Shown here: piece by piece, positions 56,404-64,000 of the stretch
Numbering within the stretch: the stretch's first letter is position 1
Layout: each line of letters starts with the position of its first letter
Source of the DNA: GCA-2746605 sp963710615
GTDB lineage: Bacteria > Bacteroidota > Ignavibacteria > Ignavibacteriales > Melioribacteraceae
Assembly: GCA_963710615.1 (NCBI GenBank)
Contig: CAVQBF010000031.1
Coordinates: 248,001-312,000 of the forward strand
Direction: 5' to 3'
DNA length: 64,000 nt
Notes under the pieces: generated by a model
Database searches by the model: none
Seen by the model: only the letters and a program-made list of their open reading frames with translations
Told to the model about the DNA's origin: nothing
Position numbers and translations under genes: made by a program

Positions 56404-56949
56404 TTGTACGTACCTAAAGAAATTTTCTTTACGAAAGGTGTTGGTGTTCATAAAGAATATTTGGCATCTTTTGAACTTGCTTTAAGAAGTGCCCACATTG
56501 AAAAATTTAATATTGTCACAGTGAGCAGCATTTATCCAGTAGGGTGTAAAAAAATTACAGTTGCAAAAGGATTAGAAAAACTTCAGCCAGGACAAATTAT
56601 TCATGCCGTTATGGCGCGTAACGCTACAAATGAGCCTAATAGACTAATTGCTTCATCTCTTGGAATTGCCAGACCCGCTGATCCATCAATGTACGGTTAT
56701 TTATCCGAGCACCATCCATTTGGAGAATCTGCAAAAAAATCTGGTGATTATGCTGAAGATTTAGCTGCTTCAATGCTTGCAACCACATTAGGAATTGATT
56801 TTAATCCCGATACTGATTGGAATGAACGTGAACAAGTCTTTAAAATGTCAGGTCAAATAGTTAATACCTCAAATGTTACACAATCTGCTGAGGGAAATAA
56901 AGACGGAATGTGGACAACCGTTATATCTTGTGCTATTTTACTGCCGTAA
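56404..56949 (+). CDS. pdaD: Pyruvoyl-dependent arginine decarboxylase
   Basis: This 181-residue proenzyme cleaves itself to form a pyruvoyl group and makes agmatine from arginine, feeding polyamine synthesis. The cleavage site is in VTVSSIYPVGCKKI, where the Ser-Ser bond (about 42-43) is cut. YGYLSEHHPFGE carries the family substrate-binding region. It starts at TTG with AAGGAG 10 bases upstream. Archaea, chlamydiae and some Bacteroidetes have this form. It converges with the NYN-domain gene 7 bases away. Confidence 0.93.
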   Translation: MYVPKEIFFTKGVGVHKEYLASFELALRSAHIEKFNIVTVSSIYPVGCKKITVAKGLEKLQPGQIIHAVMARNATNEPNRLIASSLGIARPADPSMYGYLSEHHPFGESAKKSGDYAEDLAASMLATTLGIDFNPDTDWNEREQVFKMSGQIVNTSNVTQSAEGNKDGMWTTVISCAILLP

Positions 56950-56956
56950 AATATTT

Positions 56957-57436
56957 TTAAGATTTTAGTAAAAACTTACCATCAATTGAAACAAACTTAG
57001 AGGCCGAATCTTTTAAAGATTTGGCTGAAAGTTTGTCCACACCATAAACTTCGAAAGGAATATTAAACTTTTTTCTAACCTTATCAACCAACAAATCATA
57101 ATCTCCATCACCGGATGCTAAAACTACAACATCAGAATCTTTTGCATATTCCATAATATCAAGAGTGATTCCCACATCCCAATCCCCCTTTGCTGAACCA
57201 TCATTTCTGTTAATAAATGGTTTTAGTTTTACTTGAAAGCCAATTGCTCTAAGTATATTCTGAAATTGTCTTTGCTTTTCATCTCCCTTATCAATTGCAT
57301 AAGCAATGGCTTTATGAATTTCTCTGTTTTTTGTTACTTCCGCCCAAAAAGCATTATAATCAAAATTGCAATTATGAAATTCTTGGGTTGTATAATATAT
57401 ATTTTGAACATCTACGAATATTGAGACTTTTTGCAT
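56957..57436 (-). CDS. NYN-domain (LabA/DUF88) family protein
   Basis: This 159-residue protein has the PIN-like NYN fold. It starts VSIFVDVQNIYY (first metal Asp, D9), then AKGDWDVGITLDIMEYA (second acidic cluster) and VVLASGDGDYDLLVDKVR (third). NYN proteins are putative RNA-cleaving nucleases, and LabA members act in cyanobacterial clock output and other regulation. The target is not evident. It is a single gene between pdaD and the thiamine-region operon. Confidence 0.86.
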   Translation of the reverse strand: MQKVSIFVDVQNIYYTTQEFHNCNFDYNAFWAEVTKNREIHKAIAYAIDKGDEKQRQFQNILRAIGFQVKLKPFINRNDGSAKGDWDVGITLDIMEYAKDSDVVVLASGDGDYDLLVDKVRKKFNIPFEVYGVDKLSAKSLKDSASKFVSIDGKFLLKS

Positions 57437-57614
57437 TAGAAAAGACCTTTAATGAAATATTTATTAACCTTCTTAAGTTACTGTAAAAATTTTATATTTC
57501 AAGGCTATCTACAGATATATCATGACATAATTATATTCAAAAATGGAAAGATTGAATAATAATTTTATTATTTCGAGTTTTTAAATCTAAGAAAGCAATC
57601 TTAAATTCGGTGAG

Positions 57615-57956
57615 TCAAAAATACTTACTTATTTTTTCTTTTTTTTTAGTTTTTAGTTTAGGCAGTGCATTTTCTGTAATCTTTATTAATTCACCTAACC
57701 AATCAGCATCTTCAATTTTTGCTTCAATTAAGAATGAAGGTTTCGCTCCAGGATAAGCCGGACTCAATTTAACTTTGCCAATAAATTCCCTTCCGGCATT
57801 TGTAGGTTTTACAAATAATTTATTATCACAAATTAGTCCTACAACTTTCCCTTCGCAATAAAGAGTGTGACCACCAAACATTTGTCTGTATGTTATATCC
57901 CCTGCTTTTTCCATTTGTTCAACTACAAATTCCACAAACTTTTGTTCAGAAGCCAT
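57615..57956 (-). CDS. TfoX N-terminal-domain protein
   Basis: This 113-residue protein consists of the TfoX_N domain (EQMEKAGDITYRQMFGGHTLYCEGKVVGLICDNKLFVK) with FIGKVKLSPAYPGAKPSFLIE behind it. It lacks the C-terminal half of competence regulator TfoX. Such single-domain proteins are widespread and of unknown function. The ATG at 57956 is chosen because GAGG lies 6 bases before it; a TTG at 57968 is unlikely. It overlaps the symporter stop by 11 bases, so it is the last gene of the riboswitch operon. The C-terminus is Lys-rich. Confidence 0.85.
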   Translation of the reverse strand: MASEQKFVEFVVEQMEKAGDITYRQMFGGHTLYCEGKVVGLICDNKLFVKPTNAGREFIGKVKLSPAYPGAKPSFLIEAKIEDADWLGELIKITENALPKLKTKKKEKISKYF

Positions 57957-59469
57957 TTTTTGCCTCAATTATTGTTTTATGTTTTAAGTTCAAAAGACCC
58001 CAAAAGTGAATTACGAAAGCTAATATCAACCCAATAATCATTGGCTCTAATTGCGATAGAAATTCATTTTGAGAAAAGTTGTCTCTTACTAATAACCAAA
58101 TAACACTTGATGAAACTCCAATAATAATTTCGAATAAAGCTATTTTACTGTTCACTTTCAATTTTGGATAATATGATGAGACAACCAATAATATTATACC
58201 AGGAATACAAATGCTGCCTATTGTATACCATAGCTGAACAACTGATTCGAAATAATAAGCTGTTATAATTGAAATGGTTAGAGTGACGACTATTCCTAGT
58301 CTGGTGAATTGGATAAGATTTTTATCGTCACTTTCGTTGTTAAACAGCTTACGGCTAAAAATATGCCGGAATGACAACAGCTTATTTAATACTTTTCCAT
58401 GATTCCCTATAGAAACATTCGGGAATGACAAGATATGTGTTTTTTTTATTCTATAAACAAAATCTCTACTAAAAGTTGTAGCACTTAAGAAAATAAAACT
58501 ATTTAATGTTGAAAGAACAGTAGCAATAAGTGCCGCAAAGAATAAACCTTTCAGTCCTGGATCTAATATTTCATCAGCTAAGTAAGGAAAGGCTAAAACC
58601 GGATTATCTAAATTTGGTAAAATTGCCCGTGAATACAAGCCTGTAGTATTTGTAAGAAAATCAAACAAAAACCAAAATAAAACTGAAATTACTATTCCCC
58701 ATTTTGCAACTCTTCCACTTTTAGCTGAATAACATCTCTGATGGAAACCAGGATCTGTAAACGTCCAAAGTGCAATTAAAAACCATACAATTACAAAAGT
58801 GATAGAAGTTCCCCCGGTTATTGTTAGATGTTCAGTCGGTAGTGTTTCAGAAAGGAATTCAATACTTCCATAATTATTATAAGCAACTAAGACTATTAAA
58901 ATAAATCCGATAAACATTACAAAAAATGAAAACGCATCTGCCCAAATATTTGATTTATATCCGCCTCTAATCAAATAAATGCTGGCAACTATAGCACTGA
59001 TTACCAATGCATAAAAATAGCTGATATCAAATATCAGAGAAAAAATTTGTCCGAGAATAAGTAAATATGGTGCTGGAGAAACCAAAATAAAAATAAGAAA
59101 TGCAGAAAATAAACTAACCTTTCTTCCATAAACTTCTTCAAGCTTATCAGGAATTGTAAATAATGAAGCTGATCTAATTTTTGCTGCAAAGAGAAATGCA
59201 AATATCAAAGCAAAAATGTAATATGGCAACCCTTGAGTAAACCAGCTGACTAAACCAAATCTGTAAGAAAATTCACCAACACCTAAGATACCACCATACC
59301 AAGTTGCTACATTAGTCAACACAAATAAAAAAAGACCGACCTTTCTTCCGGAAAGCAGATAATCATCTGTGGATTTCTTATATCCAAAAGATGCAATAAA
59401 TCCAATAATAACTACTAATACCAAGAATCCTAAAATGATTGAATAATCGAGGTTACTAAATGAGATCAT
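57946..59469 (-). CDS. Sodium:solute symporter family transporter, candidate thiamine/precursor importer
   Basis: This 507-residue inner-membrane protein of the SSF (SLC5-like) family has about 13 hydrophobic helices, with the family region TDPGFHQRCYSAKS (about 240-253) and FFAALIATVLSTLNSFIFLSATTFSRDF (about 315-342). It overlaps the thiamine pyrophosphokinase start region by 14 bases and belongs to the TPP-riboswitch operon, so thiamine or a precursor is its likely cargo. A loop of about 28 residues (347-374, starting LSFPNVSIGNHG) is encoded by two copies of the genome's palindromic repeat inserted in frame between helices. PnuT-type transporters usually fill this place in Bacteroidetes. 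ThiV, an SSF member, has been predicted as a thiamine-related transporter in other lineages. Confidence 0.88.
   Translation of the reverse strand: MISFSNLDYSIILGFLVLVVIIGFIASFGYKKSTDDYLLSGRKVGLFLFVLTNVATWYGGILGVGEFSYRFGLVSWFTQGLPYYIFALIFAFLFAAKIRSASLFTIPDKLEEVYGRKVSLFSAFLIFILVSPAPYLLILGQIFSLIFDISYFYALVISAIVASIYLIRGGYKSNIWADAFSFFVMFIGFILIVLVAYNNYGSIEFLSETLPTEHLTITGGTSITFVIVWFLIALWTFTDPGFHQRCYSAKSGRVAKWGIVISVLFWFLFDFLTNTTGLYSRAILPNLDNPVLAFPYLADEILDPGLKGLFFAALIATVLSTLNSFIFLSATTFSRDFVYRIKKTHILSFPNVSIGNHGKVLNKLLSFRHIFSRKLFNNESDDKNLIQFTRLGIVVTLTISIITAYYFESVVQLWYTIGSICIPGIILLVVSSYYPKLKVNSKIALFEIIIGVSSSVIWLLVRDNFSQNEFLSQLEPMIIGLILAFVIHFWGLLNLKHKTIIEAKNGF
58343..58383. repeat. Palindromic repeat copy G1 inside the symporter gene, with 8-bp flanking direct repeat
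   Basis: The 25-bp core (58351-58375) has arms CGGC/GCCG and the family tail GGAATGAC. It is flanked by AACAGCTT on both sides (58343-58350 and 58376-58383), as expected for a target duplication. The core plus one duplicate is 33 bp, exactly 11 codons, so the frame is kept. Confidence 0.7.
58400..58430. repeat. Palindromic repeat copy G2 inside the symporter gene
   Basis: TGATTCCC, loop TATAGAAACATTC, GGGAATGACA. The loop TAGAAACATTC is the same as in copy B2. The stem differs but pairs (ATTCCC/GGGAAT against TTTCCGA/TCGGAAA), a compensatory pattern. It is in frame with the symporter. Confidence 0.75.
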
Positions 59470-60109
59470 GCTTCTTTATCAAATTAAAATCTCTTATTAC
59501 AAACACAACACCGTTCCTAATCTTAAGTTTTACATTTTCCCTAATTGCTATATTACTCGTGCTCTCCTTTTTACCAAATGGAAGTGAAATATTTTTCAAA
59601 GGGTACTTTAATCCATTCGAAGTGATTTTTGTTTTTTCATCAAATCCATAAACGGAAATAACTTCACCAGGAATAGTTTGTAATTCAATATCACCAGTGT
59701 ATGGGGAAAGAAATGATTTTTTATGAATGATTGAAATACTAATTTTTTCAAAAAATTTAAGTACAATTCCTAAATTGCAGATAGTATGATCAAGTCTGTT
59801 TCCAGTTGCTCCAAGCAATATTACATTGTCATACTTATTCTTAATCAAATACTTAAGCGATTTTTCTACATCTGTGTCATTCTGCCTTAAGTATTTTATT
59901 ATTTTTGTCTTGTCAGAAAAAAAAATTAAATGGTCTTTTGAGATTGAATCGAGATCGCCAATAATCACATCGGGAATAATTCCTAATCTTTTTGCAGAAT
60001 TGGCTCCTCCATCAGCACAAATTATTTTATCATAATCTTTACCTTGCAAATAATTAATTTGCGTTTTAGAGGGAGCATCGCCGTTGGCCAAAATAATCGC
60101 TTTTTTCAT
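59456..60109 (-). CDS. thiN: Thiamine pyrophosphokinase
   Basis: This 217-residue enzyme converts thiamine to thiamine diphosphate with ATP. It has ICADGGANSAKRLGIIPDVIIGDLDSI (about 31-57, DGGAN and GDLDS), then NDTDVEKSL, LLGATGNRLDHT, typical of bacterial/eukaryotic TPK. It acts on thiamine imported by its operon neighbours rather than on the de novo intermediate. It starts 30 bases after the TonB receptor. Confidence 0.94.
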   Translation of the reverse strand: MKKAIILANGDAPSKTQINYLQGKDYDKIICADGGANSAKRLGIIPDVIIGDLDSISKDHLIFFSDKTKIIKYLRQNDTDVEKSLKYLIKNKYDNVILLGATGNRLDHTICNLGIVLKFFEKISISIIHKKSFLSPYTGDIELQTIPGEVISVYGFDEKTKITSNGLKYPLKNISLPFGKKESTSNIAIRENVKLKIRNGVVFVIRDFNLIKKHDLI

Positions 60110-60139
60110 ATTTCACAAAATTAAAATTTAAGTATTCAC

Positions 60140-62644
60140 TTAAAATCCTAACTTAAGTCCGACTAAAAAGTTACGTTCTGCAGCAGGGAAAAAATCTCCA
60201 CCCGTAGCATAAGCCGCATACAAATTATCAAATAAATTATTCACTTGTGCAAAAATTCTAACTTTTTTGATTGTATTTCCAAGCGTAAATTCATAACTCC
60301 CCATAAAATTTAAAACAACATAAGATTCTACAACATTATCAAAATAACTTACAAAGTTTGGGTTTTCTTTGATTAGTCGGCTTAGATTTTCATCATAGTT
60401 ATCAGAAAAATATTCTCCCACAAATTTTGCACTAATTTGGGTCATAACTCCTTTGTAATTAGCTTTGAGGATTGCATTTGCAGTCAACTCTGGGAATCCT
60501 GCTATTTCATTATCAGTTAGATTAATTTCCTTAATTATTGAGTTACCCTCTCCATCTTGCGAATCAATAAAAGTTTTTCCATCACTGATAAAATTTTTGC
60601 TATATGAGCCATTAAAAATAAATTGAATATTATCACTAAACTCTAAGCTTCCATCAATTTCAATTCCATAGTGGGTGCTATTATCAATGTTTCCAGTTAT
60701 TGGCTGTCCAAATCTATCCAACTGTCCCTTACTTACAATTTCATCATTAAATAGCATATAGTATAAGTTTGTATTTAGAGTAAAATCATCAGTGCTGTAT
60801 CTTGTTCCAAGCTCAATATTATTCATATTCTCTGGCTTAACAAGCGGTTCATCAAAATCATAACGACCGACACTATTCTGCTCAAATTGTGGAACTGCTC
60901 CCCCGCTTGATTCAGCTGCATCGTAATAATTTTTTAATCTGGGTTCACGAGTAACCTTTGCATAAGATATATAAGCACTTAATCTATTATTAAAATTATA
61001 ATTAAATCCTAAACGTGGATTAATGAATAAATTACTCAAAGAAAATTCGTTACCTACATATCTTTCATCAAATAGTTTATACTTGTGATAAGCCAATTGA
61101 ACTTCACCCAAGACATTTAGCTGATTGGTTAAATTGTAGTTTTCGTTTACAAAAAAGTTAATTATATCTTTTCCACCTCTGTAAAAGTAGTATTTGTAAT
61201 CTTCAGATACTCCGGACGGGATGTTTTCTGCATATTTTATAGCTCCCCAATGAACCGAACGGTGATTTCTATATTCAGCTCCAACAGTCAAAGAACCATA
61301 TTTATGATCCCAGCTCATTCGAGGAATCCAGCCCCATTGTTTATTTTCAACTTGTGCACGAATTAAAGCATTTGTTGGCAGTTGATCTGTTGTATATCCA
61401 TTTTGCTTAAGTCTGAAGTAATCATCATATCCAAAATCTGGAATTGCCCAGGAACCATCATAATCAAAAAAACCTTCGCCAATAACTAGAAATAAAGCAG
61501 AATTAATTGATATTTTATCATTCAATTTTAACTCATTTAATAATTCGTAATGAGGCTGAGAAAAATTCTCAATCTCAGATTTTTTTCGTACCTCTTTATA
61601 TGTATAGCTTTTTTCATCTGATTCCCAATAAGATAAATTTTCTTTTCTAAGTTTTTTATCTTTTACAGCAAATTTTGCAATCCCTCCATAAGCCAAACCA
61701 TCTGAAATTGGACCGCCGTATAAATTGATAATTGTAGTTAAATTTTCATCATATCTTGCAGCTGAAATATGATAAGAATTAAAATCAACCCAGCTATTAT
61801 CTCTGTAACCGTCACTTAAAGTTTTTGATAACTTTGCGTAGATTGAATACTTATCTTCGACTAAACCGCTTGCGAACTTGGCAGAATATTTTCTTGTATT
61901 ATAGCTACCTACAGATGAAGATAGTTCAAAATTGGGGGTATCTGAAAATGGAGAAGTAATAATATTTATTGCTCCACCAATAGAAGGGTAACCAATCACA
62001 CCCGCTCCAGCACCTCTCTGCACTTGAAGAAGTTCGGTGCTTTCAAGAAGATCTGGCATATCTAACCAGTAGACGTTATGATCTTCAGGATCGTTCTGAG
62101 GAATACCGTTTACCGATATTGATATTCTCCTTTGCCCAAAGCCTCTAATTCTAATATAGTTGTAGCCAATACCATTACCATTATCAGAGTAAAAAGTTGT
62201 GGAGGGAAGATAAGATAAATATTCAGGAATATCTTGAACCGTATAATTATCTTCAATTTCTTTTCTATCTATTTTTGAAAATGAAATTGGTGTTATACCT
62301 TCCTCAGCAAGTAAACCTTGAACAACGATTGTTTTACTCAATCTTATCGCTTCAGTTTCTAACTCAATAATTCTATTTGATTCGATGAAATCAGAAATTG
62401 ACGTAATAAGTTTTTTGTATCCAATAAACGAAAAAACTAAAGTATCGGTTGGATTGATTTTGCCACTTAGTGAAAATTCACCATCTAACAAGGAAGCGGT
62501 CCCATAATTTGAATTTGGAATGATTATATTTACACCGGCAAGCGGTTGCTTAGTTTTTGAATCAACTACTTTTCCACTAATTTCAATTATCTGTGAAAAA
62601 AGTATCGAGTTTATTAATAATAAAAGAATAACAATAAATTTCAT
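60140..62644 (-). CDS. TonB-dependent receptor of the thiamine operon
   Basis: This receptor of about 834 residues has a signal peptide (MKFIVILLLLINSILFS), an N-terminal carboxypeptidase-like domain (about 20-100, ISGKVVDSKTKQPLAGVNI), a plug (about 120-225, RIRGFGQRRISISVNGIPQNDPEDHNVYW and QRGAGAGVIGYPSIGGAINI) and a barrel ending FLVGLKLGF. I take ATG 62644 as the start, 5 bases after GAGGAC; an in-frame TTG at 62656 is unlikely. The gene is preceded by a TPP riboswitch and followed by TPK, so thiamine is its probable substrate, as predicted for OMR1 in Bacteroidetes. Confidence 0.92.
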   Translation of the reverse strand: MKFIVILLLLINSILFSQIIEISGKVVDSKTKQPLAGVNIIIPNSNYGTASLLDGEFSLSGKINPTDTLVFSFIGYKKLITSISDFIESNRIIELETEAIRLSKTIVVQGLLAEEGITPISFSKIDRKEIEDNYTVQDIPEYLSYLPSTTFYSDNGNGIGYNYIRIRGFGQRRISISVNGIPQNDPEDHNVYWLDMPDLLESTELLQVQRGAGAGVIGYPSIGGAINIITSPFSDTPNFELSSSVGSYNTRKYSAKFASGLVEDKYSIYAKLSKTLSDGYRDNSWVDFNSYHISAARYDENLTTIINLYGGPISDGLAYGGIAKFAVKDKKLRKENLSYWESDEKSYTYKEVRKKSEIENFSQPHYELLNELKLNDKISINSALFLVIGEGFFDYDGSWAIPDFGYDDYFRLKQNGYTTDQLPTNALIRAQVENKQWGWIPRMSWDHKYGSLTVGAEYRNHRSVHWGAIKYAENIPSGVSEDYKYYFYRGGKDIINFFVNENYNLTNQLNVLGEVQLAYHKYKLFDERYVGNEFSLSNLFINPRLGFNYNFNNRLSAYISYAKVTREPRLKNYYDAAESSGGAVPQFEQNSVGRYDFDEPLVKPENMNNIELGTRYSTDDFTLNTNLYYMLFNDEIVSKGQLDRFGQPITGNIDNSTHYGIEIDGSLEFSDNIQFIFNGSYSKNFISDGKTFIDSQDGEGNSIIKEINLTDNEIAGFPELTANAILKANYKGVMTQISAKFVGEYFSDNYDENLSRLIKENPNFVSYFDNVVESYVVLNFMGSYEFTLGNTIKKVRIFAQVNNLFDNLYAAYATGGDFFPAAERNFLVGLKLGF

Positions 62645-62720
62645 CTTAGTCCTCAAATGTTACGATTTTTAAAAGATTATTCGATTTAGGCGAATAAAAA
62701 TGCTGAGAACGATTTAAAAT

Positions 62721-62751
62721 GAAAAAACCAATTCTCATAGAGAAAAGGTTT
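62721..62751 (-). terminator. Terminator (expression platform) of the TPP riboswitch
   Basis: On the minus strand AAACC, TTTTCTC, loop TAT, GAGAATT and GGTTTTTT form a stem of about 12 bp (one mismatch) ending in six T. It lies between the TPP aptamer and the receptor start, as expected for transcription attenuation. Confidence 0.8.
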
Positions 62752-62763
62752 AGAAAAATTGAA

Positions 62764-62845
62764 ACTCTCATTTCCCTACGCCGGCATTATCCGGATCAGG
62801 TTAAAGGGTTTGTTCTCAGCCACTTTGTGACACCCCTAACGAACA
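62764..62845 (-). ncRNA. TPP riboswitch (THI element)
   Basis: The minus strand has every conserved block of the TPP aptamer in order: GGGGTG, GGCTGAGA, ACCCTTTAACCTGAT, CCGGATAATGCCGG and CGTAGGGAAATGAGAG. It lies about 120 bases upstream of the TonB receptor and controls the receptor-TPK-symporter-TfoX operon, probably turning it off when thiamine diphosphate is abundant. Confidence 0.97.
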
Positions 62846-62912
62846 ATTATGTTAGTCCAAACTTAACAAAAATATAATCAACGGCAAAATTTAAGTAGAT
62901 CTTAATTAGTCA

Positions 62913-64000
62913 TTAACCAAAGCCAAAAATGTTTTTGAGTTTTTTCTTAGCTTCTTCTTCTAATTTTTTCTTAAGTTCTTCTTCTTTCTTTTTTGCTTCT
63001 TCTTGAAGTTTTTTCTCAGCGGCTGCTTTAATGGAGTCAGCTTTTGCTTTAGCTTGATCAACAACTTGAGCTTTAACTTGTTCTACAACATTTGATGCAA
63101 CGTCTTTTGCCACATCACTAGCTGAAGTACTTATATTTGGTGAATCTACAGTTCCGCCAATTAGGGCTTTAACTTTAACTGAACTTGCAGAAACGAGATT
63201 TAAATCTTTACCAATCAAACTGCTAATTGATTTGTTAGCCTGGTTCTTTAAATTTTCTGCAGGAATTTCAATATTCATTACATAATCCAAACTCTGATCA
63301 ATACCATTCGAACCACTAAATTCAACATTGTAATTAGCAACCTTAAACTCAACCGGATTGACATAAAATCTACCGTTTTTTATTTCGAAGCTGGGATTAA
63401 CATTTTGTATTTTCGGATTTGATAGTTCTTGTAAACTTAAAATGCTCCCGATTTTTGTAAATGGTTTAAAGTTCTTTATTTCTGCAGATTTTAGATTTAA
63501 TGAGCCATTGCTGAAAAATGTTTCCCAAACCGGCATTAAAGTATTATCTAAAGTTGTTCTCATTTTCAAATTGGAACTAAAACTCCCATCAATATATTTT
63601 GCAATTGGAGCAAACTGCTTAACTGAAACGAATTTATCGTAGGTTTTTTTAATATTAAAATCTTTTATGCCTAAGTTAAATTGAATGTCAGGTTTGTCTT
63701 GATACTCGGTTTTAGCATAATAACCATTCCCTGAAAGTGATCCATCAAGTAAATTCATATTGAGATTTTCTAAACTCACTTTACTCTCTTTAATTATTAT
63801 TTGACCACTAACATTCGTCAGTTCAAGATTATCATATATTAGCTTACCAAAATTAGATTGCATTGAGAAATTAATATTTCTGAGGTATATCAAAAGCAGT
63901 TGTAGTTTCTTTTTGATTCTCATTTCCCATTGCGGTTTCATCTTCAATCAAAAATGGATTGAAATCAAAGTATTTCGAATTCAGGTTCAACTTACCGACT
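62913..64000 (-). CDS. AsmA-family protein, C-terminal part (partial, one frameshift)
   Basis: This is the end of a large inner-membrane-anchored, periplasm-facing AsmA-like protein of the outer-membrane lipid-homeostasis family. The visible part has AsmA_2 repeats (SVKQFAPIAKYIDGSFSSNLKM, FKPFTKIGSILSLQELSNPKIQ, LKNQANKSISSLIGKDLNL) and a closing Lys/Ala/Glu-rich coiled-coil tail ending KKLKNIFGFG. The frame breaks at about 63887. Removing one base joins the upstream residues AFDIP to RNINFSMQSNFGKLIYDN. The gene continues past the window edge and precedes the riboswitch in the same orientation. Confidence 0.82.

Overview
The window looks like a chromosomal segment of an AT-rich Gram-negative bacterium of the Bacteroidetes/Chlorobi/Ignavibacteria lineage, most likely an anaerobic Ignavibacteria-type organism. 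This is inferred from a secreted protein with a type IX secretion (T9SS)-like C-terminal domain, two TonB-dependent receptors, a trimeric NAD-linked [FeFe]-hydrogenase, a PduS/PduT microcompartment pair and single-chain glycine dehydrogenase. Every gene is ordinary bacterial genetic code. There are no rRNAs, tRNAs, CRISPR arrays, transposases or phage genes that I can see, and no gene-free stretch exceeds about 300 bases.

Layout. (1) 1-10175, minus strand: one long hydrogenase operon, hydC-hydB-hydA, then a histidine kinase fused to an [FeFe]-hydrogenase-like H-domain, a stand-alone receiver, a REC-PAS-kinase hybrid, another receiver, and a second NuoE/NuoF pair. A near-perfect sigma-54 promoter lies just before hydC. 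(2) 10.4-16.1 kb: housekeeping and small genes (cation efflux, SIMPL protein, purE, GIN-domain lipoprotein, pyrophosphatase, TraB-like, four-helix-bundle protein flanked by short repeats). (3) 16.2-19.5 kb: a phosphatase-pduS-pduT operon, an orphan microcompartment electron-transfer module. (4) 19.8-28.1 kb: a large secreted T9SS-type protein broken by many frameshifts, an M64 peptidase, pyrE, clpC. (5) 28.3-39.6 kb, plus strand: floA, a UvrD-like helicase, a glycosyltransferase, then a nucleoside-salvage operon (cdd-tdk-nupC-punA) and a TonB receptor. (6) 39.6-51.6 kb, minus strand: an Omp85-like protein, gcvP, and the classic yceD-rpmF-plsX-fabH-fabD-fabG-acpP-fabF-rnc cluster. (7) 51.7-56.9 kb, plus strand: an ABC-2 exporter, PrsW protease, nadD, meaB and pyruvoyl arginine decarboxylase. 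(8) 57-62.9 kb, minus strand: a TPP-riboswitch operon of TonB receptor, thiamine pyrophosphokinase, a sodium:solute symporter and a TfoX-like protein. (9) The end of an AsmA-like protein runs off the window edge.

Two features cut across this layout. First, a family of short palindromic repeats, ending in ATGACA when read on the plus strand, recurs between genes and in one case sits in frame inside the symporter gene, with an apparent 8-bp target duplication. Second, reading frames are broken by about two dozen indels, nearly all single-base insertions, clustered at about 0.6-3 kb and 20-23 kb. I read these as assembly errors rather than gene decay, and I annotate the affected genes as merged spans.
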